From Blastomussa wellsi (Eukaryota; Cnidaria; Anthozoa; Scleractinia; Plerogyridae): DNA of 64,000 nucleotides. This document shows positions 28,618-40,559 of the stretch, piece after piece. The position numbers and the translations under genes are program-made. Below the pieces are notes generated by a model. The model was not told the DNA's origin and did no database searches. It saw only the letters and a list, made by a program, of their open reading frames with translations. The number at the start of each line of letters is the position of its first letter. Position 1 is the stretch's first letter. The stretch is taken from contig OX393570.1 in the NCBI GenBank assembly GCA_947652115.1, forward strand, positions 12,792,950 through 12,856,949, in the 5' to 3' direction.

Positions 28618-29695
28618 TTAAAAGTAACTTGAGTGTGCAGTGTGCACTACAAACCCACAAATTCTCATAGCTATTTGTTGTATTCATCTTCACATCCATC
28701 ACATGTCAAGAATTCCATTCCTTATTCTCAGTTTCTTAGACTTCGCCGTCTTTGTAGTGATGACTCTGGTTTTTCCTTAAAATCAGAGGAAATGTGCAAT
28801 TTCTTCGACAAACGCGGCTATCCTGCTTCTGTTGTTCAGGCGGGCCATCATCGTGCCCAGCAAATTGATCGACAGTCAGCACTACAAATGTCACAGAGAG
28901 AATACAGCGATAGAATTCCATTCACCCTCACATTTCACCCTCACAACCACGCAGTTAAATCCATCATTCTCAAAAACTTTAAATTACTTCAAAATGATCC
29001 CGACACTGCTAGAATCTTTTTGCAACCTCCATTAATTTCATTTAAACGCGACAAAAACATCGGTAACTTTTTTAGTCAGAAGTGCATTCCAAACTAGTGA
29101 TCAACCCGGAACTTTTAAATGTGCTCGCGCACGATGCAAAACATGCCCTTTCATTCACAACGTTGACAAAATATCGGGACCCAAGCAATCTATCAAAATG
29201 ACTGATCATTTCACCTGTACCTAAGCCAATGCCATCTACTGTATAACTTGCACTCTTTGCAAAAAGTTATACATCGGCGAAACAGGGAGACAACTTGGCG
29301 ACTGATTCCGAGAACACCTTCGTGACGTAGAGAAAGATGACAAAAATGCATCGAAACAGGTCGCGAGACACTTCAATCTCCAAAATCATTGTAAGCAACA
29401 TATGGCCGTCTGCAGCCTTTCCCTTCACCAAGGAAACACGTAAAGTCGTAAAACTCTAAAACAAAAATTTATTTTTCAAATCGGCACTCTTAATCCTCAC
29501 GGTATCAACGAACGCTTTTCATTCAACTAATTTATTCCGAAGTTTTCACGTTACCAGGCAGCAGCCAATAGCGAAGCTCCATCTTTCTGCATATAAAAAC
29601 ACACAACGCACAATTCCTTGATTCGCTCCGACGAAGGGCTAACGTTCGAAACGTTAGCTCAGCTCTTTAATCTCTTTACGGTGGCAAATTGACAT
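28618..29695 (+). pseudogene. PLE3: Penelope-like RT C-terminus and GIY-YIG
   Basis: The ORF 28,633-29,097 carries the post-palm region 'VHYKPTNSHSYLLYSSSHPS' and 'RGYPASVVQAGHHRAQQIDR'. After a frame change, 29,100-29,500 encodes 'CARARCKTCPFI', 'YCITCTLCKKLYIGETGRQL' and 'EHLRDVEKDDKNASKQVARH', a full GIY-YIG with upstream CCHH-type Cys. Two stops interrupt it. The RT core is missing (5' truncation). This PLE family is distinct from PLE1/2. Confidence 0.85.
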
Positions 29696-29734
29696 TATCA
29701 ACCCAGTTGATAAAACCAAATTATATTGTGATAC

Positions 29735-29779
<45 letters not shown>

Positions 29780-29789
29780 CTATCCATAT

Positions 29790-30480
29790 AAAAGAGTTGA
29801 GTCAGTTAAATGATTTTTTTCGCCGGTGGTTTCTGACCACCAGTCAAAAAACTTGTTCCAGAAGAAGCTTGCATGAGAACATTTTAAAAACATATGCTCG
29901 ATTGTGTGCCTCTCTTTTTTACAAAAATGACATAATCGTCAGATACTAGGTTTGCTTTTTTTTAAGTTTGTCTTTCGTGAATAAAATGTTGTGATTAATC
30001 TTGAATTGAAACATTATTAACTTAGTGTTCTTAGTATTGGAAAATGGCCATTTATATATTGTTTTCATATCAGAGTCATCCAGTCCGTAGCTTAAGGTTC
30101 GCTTTTCATTGGTTGGTGCTTGGAATTTATTTTTCAACAACTGTTTTGTGCAGAGCAGAATTTGAAAGATTTTCGACAGTGTCATACCAATTTTGACTTT
30201 GTGGTTGCTTTTGACTTTGGATTGACGTATTTTCCATTTGCATTTGATTGCATTAAGAAGGCCGTAATAAGTGGTTTGTCTTTTTTTGGTAAAAGTGTAA
30301 CGATGCCCCTTTTCTGGCAGATTGATAGTTCTCCTTTATCGAAGGCACTATTAATGCTTTGGACGACATCATCTCCACTTTCATTCCAAAAACGGTGATA
30401 AAATTCAGACGTTAAACCATCTGATCCCTTATGCACTCTTCATGAGTTATCTTACCGTCGCACTTTGTCGCGTTTTCATA
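29790..30480 (-). mobile_element. L1-type LINE fragment with internal deletion
   Basis: 30,480-30,182 encodes the pre-RT region ('GSDGLTSEFYHRFWNE', 'CQKRGIVTLLPKKDKP'). At about 30,185 it jumps to the post-RT region ('FQFKINHNILFTKDK') and then 'LCHFCKKERHTIEHMFLKC' (29,945-29,885), the C-terminal zinc knuckle of L1-type ORF2. The catalytic RT core is deleted. Confidence 0.75.
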
Positions 30481-32469
30481 ACTTAAAGGGTTAATTAGAT
30501 CGTTTTTAGTGCAGAGTGCACTATTGGGATCATGTGTTGTGGGCTCTCCTCTTCTAACCCACTAAGGAACTAAGGCTATAAGGCGATAATGCGTAAACTG
30601 TAATGTTTTTTAATTAATTGATACCAATTAATTAGTTAGTCTTGCGGAGGGAGTGGGGGCCTAGTAGGAACCTGTGTGCACTGTACCACATAAAACGCTG
30701 GTATCTGCACTACTACTTCTTGAACATCAAAAGGTATATATATGTTTCAGAAAGCACTATACCCTCCTTGTGGTACTATCTAACAAAGCGATTTTATCCC
30801 AACGCATGCGCAGAAGATTAGTTTGTTTTACTTTACTGCACACTACAAGAAAGTACGCAAATACGGAATCACACAAGAACATCTTTTACTCTTCCCTGCT
30901 GTAGAACACAACGTGTAAGGCGCATTCGTTTTAATACACTCTGATTTTAGTCGGGGAGGGGGGAAACTTTGACTTATTTTGGGTATACACACTTTACCAT
31001 CAGTATTAGGTATTGTGGTTGCGTATCTTTTGTGTGGAATAACCCAAGCTTGTGTAAGGAGATTTTTTCTGCAGTTTTGAAAGTAATGTGTTTTTCAGAG
31101 TTCAAATAAAGAGAAGTGTATTATTTCTCTCCAGCGTCTTGTCTATTTCTCCTTTTAATGGATACATGTGCAAACGTTGTTCAAGCTTTCCCCCGACTTT
31201 GTCGCAGTACGGTAAACTTGCTAAATTTGAAGGTATTGTTGCACACTACCAAGCGCCTCCAGAACTTGCGTTACCACTAAGTCTCTGCCAGGGTTCAACC
31301 TTTTACATTAATGGATAGTTCACTGAAAAAGAAGTCGAAACATTGATGTTTGGATGAGACTTTTTCCAGTTTGAAGCAAGAAAAGTTCCCAAATATTGCT
31401 GTAGACTCTGTGGTACCTTCCGAAAACCGCAAATAAATTTCATTATTGTTTGAGATATTTAGTTTTCACCGGTGCTGGAAACTCTTGGTCAAGAAAAGAG
31501 GTTTAACTTCAATACTTTTCGTTAAAATGCTTCCTAGATAAATCGATATCCTCGGTTGTATATAAAGAAAATTTTAAGTGGTTTAACAGAATGGCGGCAA
31601 TGGAAAAAGAATGTACTATTCCGTGACTACCGTTCTACCAGTTATTTCTGGCCTTGAAAAAGAGAACCACATCTTTTAATATGTTTTCGAGAATCAAAAG
31701 TATCATGTTGCATACGTTTGCGAGAGAAAAGCAAAAGTATCAAGTTACAAACGTTTGCAGGAAACAAACAAAAGTATCAAGTTTCAAACATTGACAACCA
31801 CGTTTGCTGCTTGAATGCCTTTATATTGCAATTAAAATAAACTAAGATTGATGTCAAAACCATGGTTAAAATTAAAAAGCTGTCTTGACTAAAACTTCTG
31901 CGAAACGATTTTAATCTTGCCGTGGAAGACGACACTGTAGTATCAGGAGTGAGATAAATATACTTGAAATTGTGTTGTTGGGAAAGTGGGGTCTTTACGT
32001 TTTTGTGAACATATACACTGCTTAGATCATGAAAAGCCATCTAGTCTCTACGCTAAACAAAACATATTACACTTGGAAATCAAATTTGTGTTTTGGGCAT
32101 TAAAAAAATATTTAGGAAAGTCAAGTAAAAAAGTAAGCAAAATATCTAAAGTTTCTGTCTGCTCATATTTGGCAAAGCAAATAATATAATTATAACCAAA
32201 GTCACTACAGGCTGGGAGTGGGCGGGGGGATAGGGGGCCTGCATGAGTACTCTCACCTATGTAGACGACCATCCTAAAGACCGTGGCAAATGAAGAAACG
32301 TTGGAGACAGAAATGTTTCCCTGTCTGCCCGTCTCAGTACGCAACAGAAATACATTGTGTTCGCAAAAATTAATTCCCAGATTGCTCAAAAGGAGCAACA
32401 ATGTGTCCTCGTTTGCCACAGCATGTAAAGTTGTAGATAACACTCTGCACTATCTGAGATTATCTCACT
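30481..32469. other. Non-coding intron sequence with one small tandem repeat
   Basis: No gene supported. 31,690-31,790 has three imperfect units of 'CAAAAGTATCAAGTT(T/A)CAAAC', period about 47 bp. A 131-codon minus ORF (32,443-32,048) shows no motif or coding-like composition and was not accepted. Confidence 0.45.
31690..31790. repeat. Tandem repeat, three units of about 47 bp
   Basis: Units read 'AAAGTATCA(T/A)GTT(G/A)CA(T/A)AC', then 'GTTTGC(G/A)(A/G)GA' and 'AAC/AAG', repeating at about 31,697, 31,734 and 31,768. Confidence 0.6.
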
Positions 32470-33135
32470 AGTTAAAGAAAGTGCTGCCCTCCGGTGTTTC
32501 TGTATTAATAACACTTGACTTTCACTTCTTCCTTTAGGATCGTTTCCTGATCTTCAGTTTCAGTTTCATCATTTAATTTCATCTTAATGGTGTTTTTCTT
32601 TTCACCTTTTCTTTTTCCTAAATTAAGGAAATATCAGGTGTTTTTTTCTCTTTACTCGACCCATCTTGCTTTGCTTCTTGTGATTGCGCCTTTTACTTTA
32701 TACTCTGTTATTCGTTTTAAGCATGTCTGTATACTTTGGATATTGATTTGCAATTGCCGGTTATTTTTGCAGTGTGCAGACTGAAACAATAGGTCATTTA
32801 ATTTCGTTTGAAGCTCTTTTTTTCATACCTCATGTTTTTTGCCTTTCTTTTGGTGTACGAGACTGTGAAACCTTGCACTTCCATTTTCATTAGATCCCAC
32901 CTGAGGCCTTTGTCCTCTAAATACTAGTGTTTGTTTCTGAAGATTTTGATGTTTCTTTGAATTTGTTGATGTATACTTCATCTTCTAGTAGCGCTAAATT
33001 GCATTTCCAAAAACCCGGCCTACCTTTTTTATTAAGGGAGCTTGATTGGATGAATAGCTTTACAGCACAGTGGTCAGAGCCTAGTGCATGGATAGTGTCA
33101 CAGCCTTTGGCAAGGTTAGCGAGATTTTGGTCTAG
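32470..33135 (-). mobile_element. L1-type LINE fragment (end of endonuclease and linker)
   Basis: Minus strand from 33,130: 'ALGSDHCAVKLFIQSSSLNK' (terminal SDH of the endonuclease), 'GFWKCNLALLEDEVY', then 'MEVQGFTVSYTKRKAK' and, in another frame, 'YKVKGAITRSKARWVE'. This is the linker of L1-type ORF2 before the RT. Both ends are truncated. Confidence 0.7.
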
Positions 33136-33689
33136 TTTGGTTTAGTCTTGAAGATGGGATGGTTGACACAGACGACGAATGGCACGATCTTGGGACTGAA
33201 TCTCCTCCTGGAATTTGAGTCAAACATGATTCCCACCATAAACAAAGACAATGCCGACGTGATCAATTTTGCGGGGAGAGTAATGGAGAGCATCTCAAAT
33301 TGAGTTTGTACTACAACTGGCGATTCATCAACTTGAACAAAGTTCATGTTCATGTTCATGTACTCGGACGTGGCACAGAGTTCCGTGATGGGAAATAAAG
33401 TGACGAAGAGGAGTGCCGAATGAGCTGTGAAACATAAAGCTTTACAAACAATCAACAAAAGAGCAAAGGAAGTTTGGACGATTTTCTTTGAAAAATGAAT
33501 CTCATCTATTCGAGACGCGTGAAAAGGATCCTTCGAACCAAACAGCAGCGAGGTGGCACGGTACTCCTCACCAGATGTCATTTACTGTGGCAAGACATGG
33601 TGGATCAGTTGAAGCTTACAAAGAAGCGTCCACTTGGTGGGATGTTCATTATGAAACGCATATGGCAAGGCAAACGACGACGACGATGA
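33136..33689. other. Polinton-derived stretch upstream of the capsid gene, content uncertain
   Basis: ORFs on both strands are open but without firm motifs. The plus ORF 33,495-33,689 is very basic and ends 'KRIWQGKRRRR', which would suit a nucleic-acid-binding virion protein. The minus ORF 33,581-33,132 is hydrophobic in places. I cannot decide which strand is coding. Confidence 0.3.
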
Positions 33690-34706
33690 CAGATCTTGTC
33701 ACATTGACAGGCTCCTCAGGAGTGAAAAATCCAGTGTTGAATCTCTTTTGAGTGCTTCCGACCGATGTCAGTGGAATTTCAGATGGACCCCCAAGAAGAT
33801 TACATCGATCTGAGCCACAGTTACTTCGAATTGGAATTGACTCTGAAGAAAGCCAATGGCACGAATTTGGCAGAGGACGAAAATCTGTTTCCCACCAACA
33901 ACTTGGCCCACACCCTGTTCAAGCAGATCAACATGAAACTCAACGAAACCTTGATCAGCCCCCAGACAGACACATACCATTACAAGGCGTACCTAGAAAC
34001 ATTGCTCAACTACGACAGAGATGACGGAGACACCCTCTTGAAACCTGAAGGTTGGTACAATGCCATCGATTGTGCAGCCACCTTGACAGCCAACAACCTG
34101 GACCATGGCACTCTGCATGCAACCTATACAGCTCTGTCTCCCACCCAGAAAGAAGCAGTGCTTACCATGAAAGTCGAAGTGGTCAAGTATGTTGGAGGGA
34201 ACACGTACGTGTTACGGTTCAAACCCCACATTGAAGTCTTTCGTCTGAATAAAGTGTTGGTACCCGGCGTACAGATCCAGATGTACTTCAATTCCCCAGA
34301 CGTGTTCCTAATCGGAGTGGCTCCCCTGGCTGGACGCCTGACCACCAAAGACGTCAAAGTGAAATCGTATCTTTGCCAATTGAGACTCAATCCCTCCGTG
34401 TACCTGGAATTGGAGCAGAAACAGAGACAAACCAAGAAACCGGTCAGTTATCCCACAGTGCGAGGAGAAATTAGAACCTTCAACATGCAAGGCAACCAGC
34501 AGTGCTACAAATGCAACAGTCTGTTCCAGGGTCGAGTCCCCAATTGTCTCATCGTGGGAATGGTATTGTCCACCGCATTCACATGCAACGTGGCCAACAA
34601 TCCCTTTAGTTTTCAGAAATTTGGATTGAGCAGTATCCAACAATTGGTGAGAGGCGAAGAATATCCCTACGAATTGGCTAATGAGGAACTGGGCAGCCAT
34701 CCTTAG
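33690..34706 (+). pseudogene. Polinton/Maverick major capsid protein (double jelly-roll), truncated
   Basis: The ORF 33,765-34,706 (313 aa) belongs to the family usually annotated in invertebrates as 'F54H12.2-like', the Polinton major capsid protein. Landmarks: 'DYIDLSHSYFELELTL', 'ANGTNLAEDE', 'HTLFKQINMKLN', 'TYHYKAYLETLLNY', 'VLVPGVQIQMYF', 'YPTVRGEIRTFNM', 'GRVPNCLIVGMV' and 'NNPFSFQKFGL'. The ATG at 33,765 is internal: related N-terminal residues lie just upstream in another frame ('GVKNPVLNLF' plus stop, 33,690-33,751). The normal C-terminal part is missing after 34,706. Broken and inactive as it stands. Confidence 0.85.
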
Positions 34707-34739
34707 TGATTTTAAAGGTCAGGTACATAGGACTTAATT

Positions 34740-36140
34740 AAACACATACAACACGCATACACACATGGACAAAAATTAAGTAAACTAGGTTAAAAGTTTA
34801 GTGGAAATAAGCCGGAAGAAAAAGTATATAAACAGCTTAACTAAGATAAGAGAGGATATAGAGGTATAGATAGTTTGGTTAATAGTTTGCAATGAAGCTT
34901 GATTTGAATTTATTTTTAAATTGTTTAAGTGACAGTAGCTTAATGTCATCAGATATAGCATTCCAGGCCTTAGCACCTTGATATCTAATATTAAATATAC
35001 CATAGTTTGTTCTGGTTTTAGGCAAAACATAAGTCATTCTGGAGGAAAACATAAGTCATTCTTTTATAGAAGTGAAAAAAACATCAAAATTAGTAGGAAG
35101 AAGTTGATTTTTAAATTTATACATAAAAACAGCAATGTGAAAGGTTACTTCATGAAATAATTTGAGAACATTTAATTCTTTGAAGAGTGGACTTGTATGT
35201 TCAGAAACTCCAGAGAAAGTTATGATTCTTATAGCTTTCTTTTGCAATAAAAAAAGAGGTTGCAAAGACGTTTGATAAGTATTTCCCCAGGCTATTATGC
35301 AATATGTTACAAAAGGATATACTAGAGCATAGTATAGGTCCAGTAAAGTTTTGCTGTTAAGATAATAGCAAAGTTTGGATAGAATGCCTATACTACGTTT
35401 AACCTTTTTGCCAATGTAGTTAATATGGCTTTTCCAGTTAAGATGTAAGTTCAATGAAAGGTCAATGTAAGTTCCTAGATATCTGATAGAATTTTCTTGA
35501 GTTAATGATTGATTATTAATGAATAATGTAACTGACTTCGGTATTTTTTTTGGATAGGATGAAATAGAGCAAAATTAGACTTGCAAATATTTAAGGAGAG
35601 TTTGTTTGCACATAGCCAGGAATGAACTTTCCTAAGTTCATTGTTAAGATTGCTTTCTAGTATGTTAATATTTTTATGCTTTAGGAATAGGTTTGCATCA
35701 TCAGCAAACAGGTGGAAATCTAATAGCCTTGAGCAGTTATGAAAATCGTTAATATAAATTAAGAAAAGCAGAGGACCCAGTACAGACCCCTGAGGAACAC
35801 CACAGGAGATATTTACTTTATCCGAAAAAGTGTTTCCGAGAGATACAAATTGTTTTCTATTACTCACGTATGAAGTGAACCAATCTTTGACAATACCACG
35901 GATACCATGGAACTCAAGTTTTGTAAGTAGTATCTCATAGTTCACAGTATCAAATGCTTTACTGAGGTCCAAAAATATCCCACAAGAATACTCATGGTCT
36001 TCGATTGCCTTTTGTACTTTATCGATAACGTTCAATACTGCATGGACAGTTGAATGATGGGAACGAAAACCAAATTGCTTGCTGTAAATGAGGTGCCTCT
36101 TTTCCAAATAGCTAGATAGTCTACTTTCCACTGTAAGATT
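34740..36140 (-). mobile_element. CR1/jockey-type LINE, 5' truncated
   Basis: Carries the RT domain, the connection region and the C-terminal 'AKAWNAISDDIKLLSLKQFK' (about 34,970-34,910) typical of CR1/jockey ORF2. The endonuclease is missing. The 5' end at about 36,131-36,140 abuts the L1-type element at 36,121. The 3' tail lies towards 34,740. Confidence 0.82.
35056..36131 (-). pseudogene. CR1/jockey ORF2 reverse transcriptase
   Basis: The ORF 36,131-35,502 carries 'QFGFRSHHSTVHAVLNVID', 'GIFLDLSKAFDTVNYEILL', 'GVPQGSVLGPLLFLIYIND' and the catalytic 'LFADDANLF'. The ORF 35,454-35,056 continues with 'HLNWKSHINYIGKKVKRSIG' and 'YPFVTYCIIAWGNTY'. A frameshift between them (35,455-35,501) and another near 35,055 break the gene. 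Confidence 0.88.
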
Positions 36141-37302
36141 GCTTTATATATTGTTTCAGTAAAATGATGAATAAGTGTAATCTGTGGATTTGATGATCAG
36201 TTAGCTGTTCGAAGAGGGGAATATCGTTAAAGGTTATTTGGGCATTAGAAAGCGCGATATTGGAGATATTTACTTGATTAAACCACACTAAGGCCTCGGA
36301 GTAAAATGATGATGTAGTAGTACAGTCAGGGAACGTATGCTCTATTGAATCTGAATTTGCACAGAAAATGCATGAATCATCATTTGCAATTCGGAATTTA
36401 AAAAGTTCTTTTTTAGTTGTTAAGATCTTGTGTAGGAACCTGAATGAGAAATTTCGTAATTTATTATCCCTAGTTGATTGGTAGATAAATGAGAATTTAA
36501 CTTTCCAGTTTGTAAATGAGTTTGGATAGTTAATTTTCCAGTTTTTAATGCCAGTTGGTTCCATAGTGGCACTTTCATTTAATATTTTATAGAAGTCTTT
36601 GCAGCGCATTTTAGTTAGATCCATGGGAGCAGTGCTCGTTGAAGAGAATAGCACATGCGAGTCTAATAGTTCATGTGTGGGAGTTTTAGAAGCCTTGGCT
36701 TTCCTATTTATGTCAGATGGTATAACTGCCAGCAGTTGAAAATAATGAAGATAATTAGTGTTTAAGTTAAATTTATTTTGGAATTCTTCAAAGGTTAAGA
36801 AGTTTCCATCTGCATTAAGAATATCCTGCACAAAACATACCTTGTTAATAAACCAGGATCTCTAAAATATCATGTTATTTTCAATGGTTATTTTCTCATT
36901 GTTCCATTGTAGAAATTCATCATATGGGAACGATTTAGTAATATTTTTAAATTCTCAAAAGTATTGTAGAAGTTCTCGATAAAAGAAGGGTAGACCTTTG
37001 CTAATATAATCAACATTGTAGTTACATCTTAGAAGGAATTGCAAGCCACCATAGGAAGAGAAGTAACAGTTTGGAATTGCTTTCCAAGAGTCATTTGAAT
37101 TAGTAAAAAATCTCTTTATCCATGCAAGACGCAGGCTCTTTACCATTGTTCCAAAGTTTACAAAGTTCAATCCCCCTTCCTTGAGCGGTTGGTAGATAAC
37201 TGTTCTTTTTATTTTGTCTTTTCTATTTTTCCACAAGAACGAACAAAGTTCCGTTTGGACATTTGTAATCACTGTGTCGGGGACATAACATAGACGCTGC
37301 AT
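36121..37302 (-). pseudogene. L1-type ORF2 C-terminal part
   Basis: 37,302-36,955: 'ELCSFLWKNRKDKIKRTVI' and 'GGLNFVNFGTMVKSLRLAWI'. 36,831-36,121: 'FRFLHKILTTKKELFKFRI' and 'CIFCANSDSIEHTFPDC', the CCHC knuckle. Both are standard post-RT blocks of L1/Tx1 ORF2. The gap 36,832-36,954 has frame breaks. Confidence 0.78.
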
Positions 37303-37626
37303 AAACTAGCTGAGACATTCCTAAAGTTTTAGCTAAGAGGGATTTTCCATAAAGCTTGAGATCTCTTGAAAGCCATAAGTTTAGTTTAATTCTCAGTTTT
37401 CGAATTAGTCTCCTCTATATTCTTGTCTTGATTATATGGTAAGAAAGCTCCCGGGACTTTGATGGGACATTTTGTGATGTTAAATTTCAATATCTTGGCA
37501 TTGCTGCTTTTCATTGTACCTAGCCACATTGCCTTAGTTTTCTTCTTATTTAGCTAATATTTTTCTAATATTTGTGGGTAATAAAATTCAATAAGTTCTT
37601 TGTAATAATAATCTTTAAGCAGAGTG

Positions 37627-38385
37627 TTATTGAATTTCCACAAGCCAGGACTCGCTTTTAATTTCAAGGCTTAAGAAAACTGCCTTATGATCAGGTGCTA
37701 TTGAAGTGCGCACTTCGGTTGTCTTTACGTCACTGGAAAGGAGACGGGGAATAAGAAAGAAGTCTATTCTTGATTTTAACTTCAAGGGTTTCGATTCGTA
37801 AGTAAACGATTTAGCAGTAGGATGCACATGTCTGTAGATATCAATTAGGTTTAGTTCCTCCATGAGGTTAACAAGTGTGTTTCTGTAGCTTGTGGCTTTC
37901 CAAGGCTGACCACCGCGTTTGTCAATGGGATTAAGAGTCGTATTCCAGTCACCTACAGTAATAATTTTTGACGTGTCCGTTTTCGAAACGAGTTGTTCAC
38001 TTAATATTTGGATAAAGCAGTGTTGGTCACGATAATCAGTAGGAGTGTAAATGTTCGTAATAAAGAAATACTTTTCATCTACTATTGCTTTGGCATACAA
38101 AATTCTTCCTTCAGAGTCGGCATGAATTTTACGTAAATGAAATGATTTAGAGGATGGATTTATAAGAATGCAAACCCCTTTTGAGTGCGAAGTGCCGTGA
38201 GAGAAGAAAATATCGTTACCCCATTCAGCAGACCACACCTTTTCATCTTCAATTAACGAATATGTTTCTTGGAGACAAAAGATCGTAGTTTTTTGTGCTT
38301 TCAAATATGAAAATATTGCTCTTCTTTTGTTTGTATTACATAATCCTCGCACGTTTAAAGAGAGCAATTTAAACTTATGTGACAT
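37627..38385 (-). CDS. L1-type ORF2 APE-like endonuclease
   Basis: 252 codons from ATG 38,385: 'LLSLNVRGLCNTNKRRAIF', 'TIFCLQETYS', 'TVGDWNTTLNPIDKRGGQ', 'SRIDFFLIP' and 'IAPDHKAVFLSLE'. Catalytic Asn, Glu, Asp-Trp-Asn and Asp-His residues are all present. The frame ends before the linker. Related to, but distinct from, the endonuclease at 1,769-3,247. Confidence 0.85.
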   Translation of the reverse strand: MSHKFKLLSLNVRGLCNTNKRRAIFSYLKAQKTTIFCLQETYSLIEDEKVWSAEWGNDIFFSHGTSHSKGVCILINPSSKSFHLRKIHADSEGRILYAKAIVDEKYFFITNIYTPTDYRDQHCFIQILSEQLVSKTDTSKIITVGDWNTTLNPIDKRGGQPWKATSYRNTLVNLMEELNLIDIYRHVHPTAKSFTYESKPLKLKSRIDFFLIPRLLSSDVKTTEVRTSIAPDHKAVFLSLEIKSESWLVEIQ

Positions 38386-38722
38386 AAAAGATTGTAAGCA
38401 AGAATCTGTTTAATGAAAATTGTAAAAGGCTGATGTTCTTTGGTAACATAAATATATGTTGTATTTTAGTGTATTTTGGTAGAAAACTGTTATTTTTAAA
38501 CCAGGCTGTACAATTGCAGTCGTCGCAATAAGAGAACAGCAGAAGCAGAAATATGTAACAAAAAATTAGGGCGAATGAAAAGTACTGTAAATAGAAAATT
38601 AAAAATAAAGTGGCAAAATTTGCAACAACTAAATAAATAAATACGTAAATTACTTTACATACATCAAGAGAAACAATAAAAGAACAGAGATAAACAATTA
38701 AATTAAAATAAAAAGTTGCACA

Positions 38723-39577
38723 TACCGTATTTACCCGTGCATAAGTCGACCTTTCACGACCTAAAAATCAGTCCAAAAAATCGCCCTCGACTTATACATG
38801 GGTCAAAAACTAAAACCTGAGCACCAGTAAAATAAATTTGGCACAATTAGCATAACAATTGTGTCTATAATCTTATGTAAAACATCTTACAAACAATGAT
38901 ACAAAACGCAAAGTCCTTCGCTCAGTGGTCTGCGTCTAAATTAGCAGTTCAAGTTGAAATGCTTTAAAATTTATCTGCTTTATATAGACCTGACGGTTGA
39001 AGATACTCCCTGGCACAATTTCAGAATAAACAACTGACATTTGCAAAATAAAGCCGTAAATCTGCTGAGGAAAAACACCTTTCTCGCTTCGAACTCCCTG
39101 CTTGGTAAAATGGCATGATGTATGCATGTGCAGTCATCAGTTACCAATACTCGACCGATTTTGTAGCTTGGTTACCAAGTTTTCTAAACACGCTGTTTAT
39201 CGAGCGTTCTCAAAGATTTAAGACCTTCTTTGGTGTTTTGCTTGCCTGCTAAAGCTGCTTTTTCAACTTCCACAGTTAGAAAGGTTTGTCTGCAATTAGT
39301 ATGTTTGATTTTGTAAGCCTGTTTCAAACAATATGGACAAAATGCCCACATGTACATGTGTTGTTAAAACGATTGCAGACATGCGAGAATATTAAAACTT
39401 CACATTGAAACTTGCTGTGATTGTTTCATATTATCCATAGTACTTACCTGAACAATAATTCTAAGAAATACAATATATTTAAGTTTTCCAATAAAATGAA
39501 GAAAACTTAGTTTTTGGCCCCAAAGTTAGGGGGTCGACTTATACACGAGGTCGACTAATACACAGGTAAATACGGTA
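38723..39577. mobile_element. TIR DNA element (TA target, pogo/mariner-like), non-autonomous
   Basis: The ends 'TACCGTATTTACCCGTGCAT' and 'ACACAGGTAAATACGGTA' form inverted repeats of about 29 bp that also include 'AAGTCGACC' and 'GGTCGACT'. Length 855 bp including terminal TA. No transposase; the only ORF (39,127-38,936) has no motif. Confidence 0.8.
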
Positions 39578-39639
39578 GTAAGAGTGATCCCGCTCGATTC
39601 ATAGGACGTGTTCTAATACAACGCACCCTTCTCCAATTA

Positions 39640-40513
39640 ATCCACTTAAAGGTCATCAAGGTCTTCCAAACAGTAAATTCTCAAAGGGGCTCCTTCGGGA
39701 GATGTTTTGACGAAGACTTGGCCGCCTAGAGTCCAAACACTTTGGATCAGATCGTCTTTTCGCATCTTGTTTGCTTTAGCAACAATGCTTCAACAGTACG
39801 CAGTAAGGTTTTCATTGATAAATATGCGAGGCTCCCTGCTCCCTCCCGGCCGACGAGTAACTTGTGGAAGGGAAGAGTTCTTTGGCTTTGATGTGTTTAA
39901 GTTTTGCACGATTTTTGTACAATTTACTTTTGACTTTATGGTTGAAGAATTTCGCAATAATTGGCGTATTCCTTGTTCTAAGTTTATGGGAAATCTCAAC
40001 ATCTTGTGACTGGATAGTAACGCCTAAAGCTTCTCCTACCCTTATTACCCTTATTATATGCGTCCTCGGGTATTCCATGAAATTCCAACGAATTTTTCCT
40101 TATATTGCTCTAAGTTGTCCAGCTCTTCGGTTAGTCGATCCGTTTCATCTCTTGCCACTTTTAATTTCTTTGGTACTCACAAGTTCACGTTGTAGAACAA
40201 TATTTTCCTTATTCGTTTTGTCCAGAAGGGTTTTCATGGCGTCCAACTGTCGCTTTTGCGATTGGTACGCTGCTTTTAACTCAGATAATTCTGTCTTAAC
40301 CAACTGGTTTTCTGTAAAGATATTCGAGATGGACGCTTGAATATCAGTCAGCATTTGTTTTAATTCTGCCATACTTGGTTTGGGTGTCGGAGTGTCCGTT
40401 GACTGCTCTATTCCGCTTTCGGCCATGTTGAGTCGTTTGGATTTGTTGCGTTCTTGCTCTAATTCAAGCGAACCCCGGTCTCTGCATTTGTTTTTGCGAC
40501 CCTGGCTCTTCAT
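39640..40513 (-). pseudogene. LINE ORF1-like protein (coiled coil + L1-ORF1-like domain)
   Basis: The ORF 40,513-40,145 has a basic N-terminus and then a coiled coil ('ELKQMLTDIQASISNIF', 'LVKTELSELKAAYQSQKRQL'). After a frameshift, 40,078-39,812 gives 'HIIRVIRVGEALGVTI' and 'ISHKLRTRNTPIIAKFFNHK', and a third frame gives 'FINENLTAYC' and 'SVWTLGGQVFVKTSPEG' (about 39,830-39,690). This order fits ORF1 proteins of Tx1/L1-like LINEs. No ORF2 of this copy was found, so it is a fragment. Confidence 0.65.
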
Positions 40514-40559
40514 TAGACTGTAAACCTAAGTTATTTTACATTTTGCTCCAGTTTTACCA

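Larger units (their letters stand above)
36121..38700 (-). mobile_element. L1-type LINE lacking its RT core
   Basis: Order on the minus strand: possible 5' leader (38,700-38,386), endonuclease ORF (38,385-37,627), decayed sequence (37,626-37,303), then post-RT ORFs (37,302-36,955 and 36,831-36,121). In 37,303-37,560 the reading jumps from the end of the endonuclease to sequence that normally follows the YADD box, so the RT core is deleted. Confidence 0.8.

Noticed and set aside
32048..32443. 131-codon minus-strand ORF in the SHIP intron
   Set aside because: No motif and no coding-like composition. The plus strand here has equally open frames. Treated as chance.
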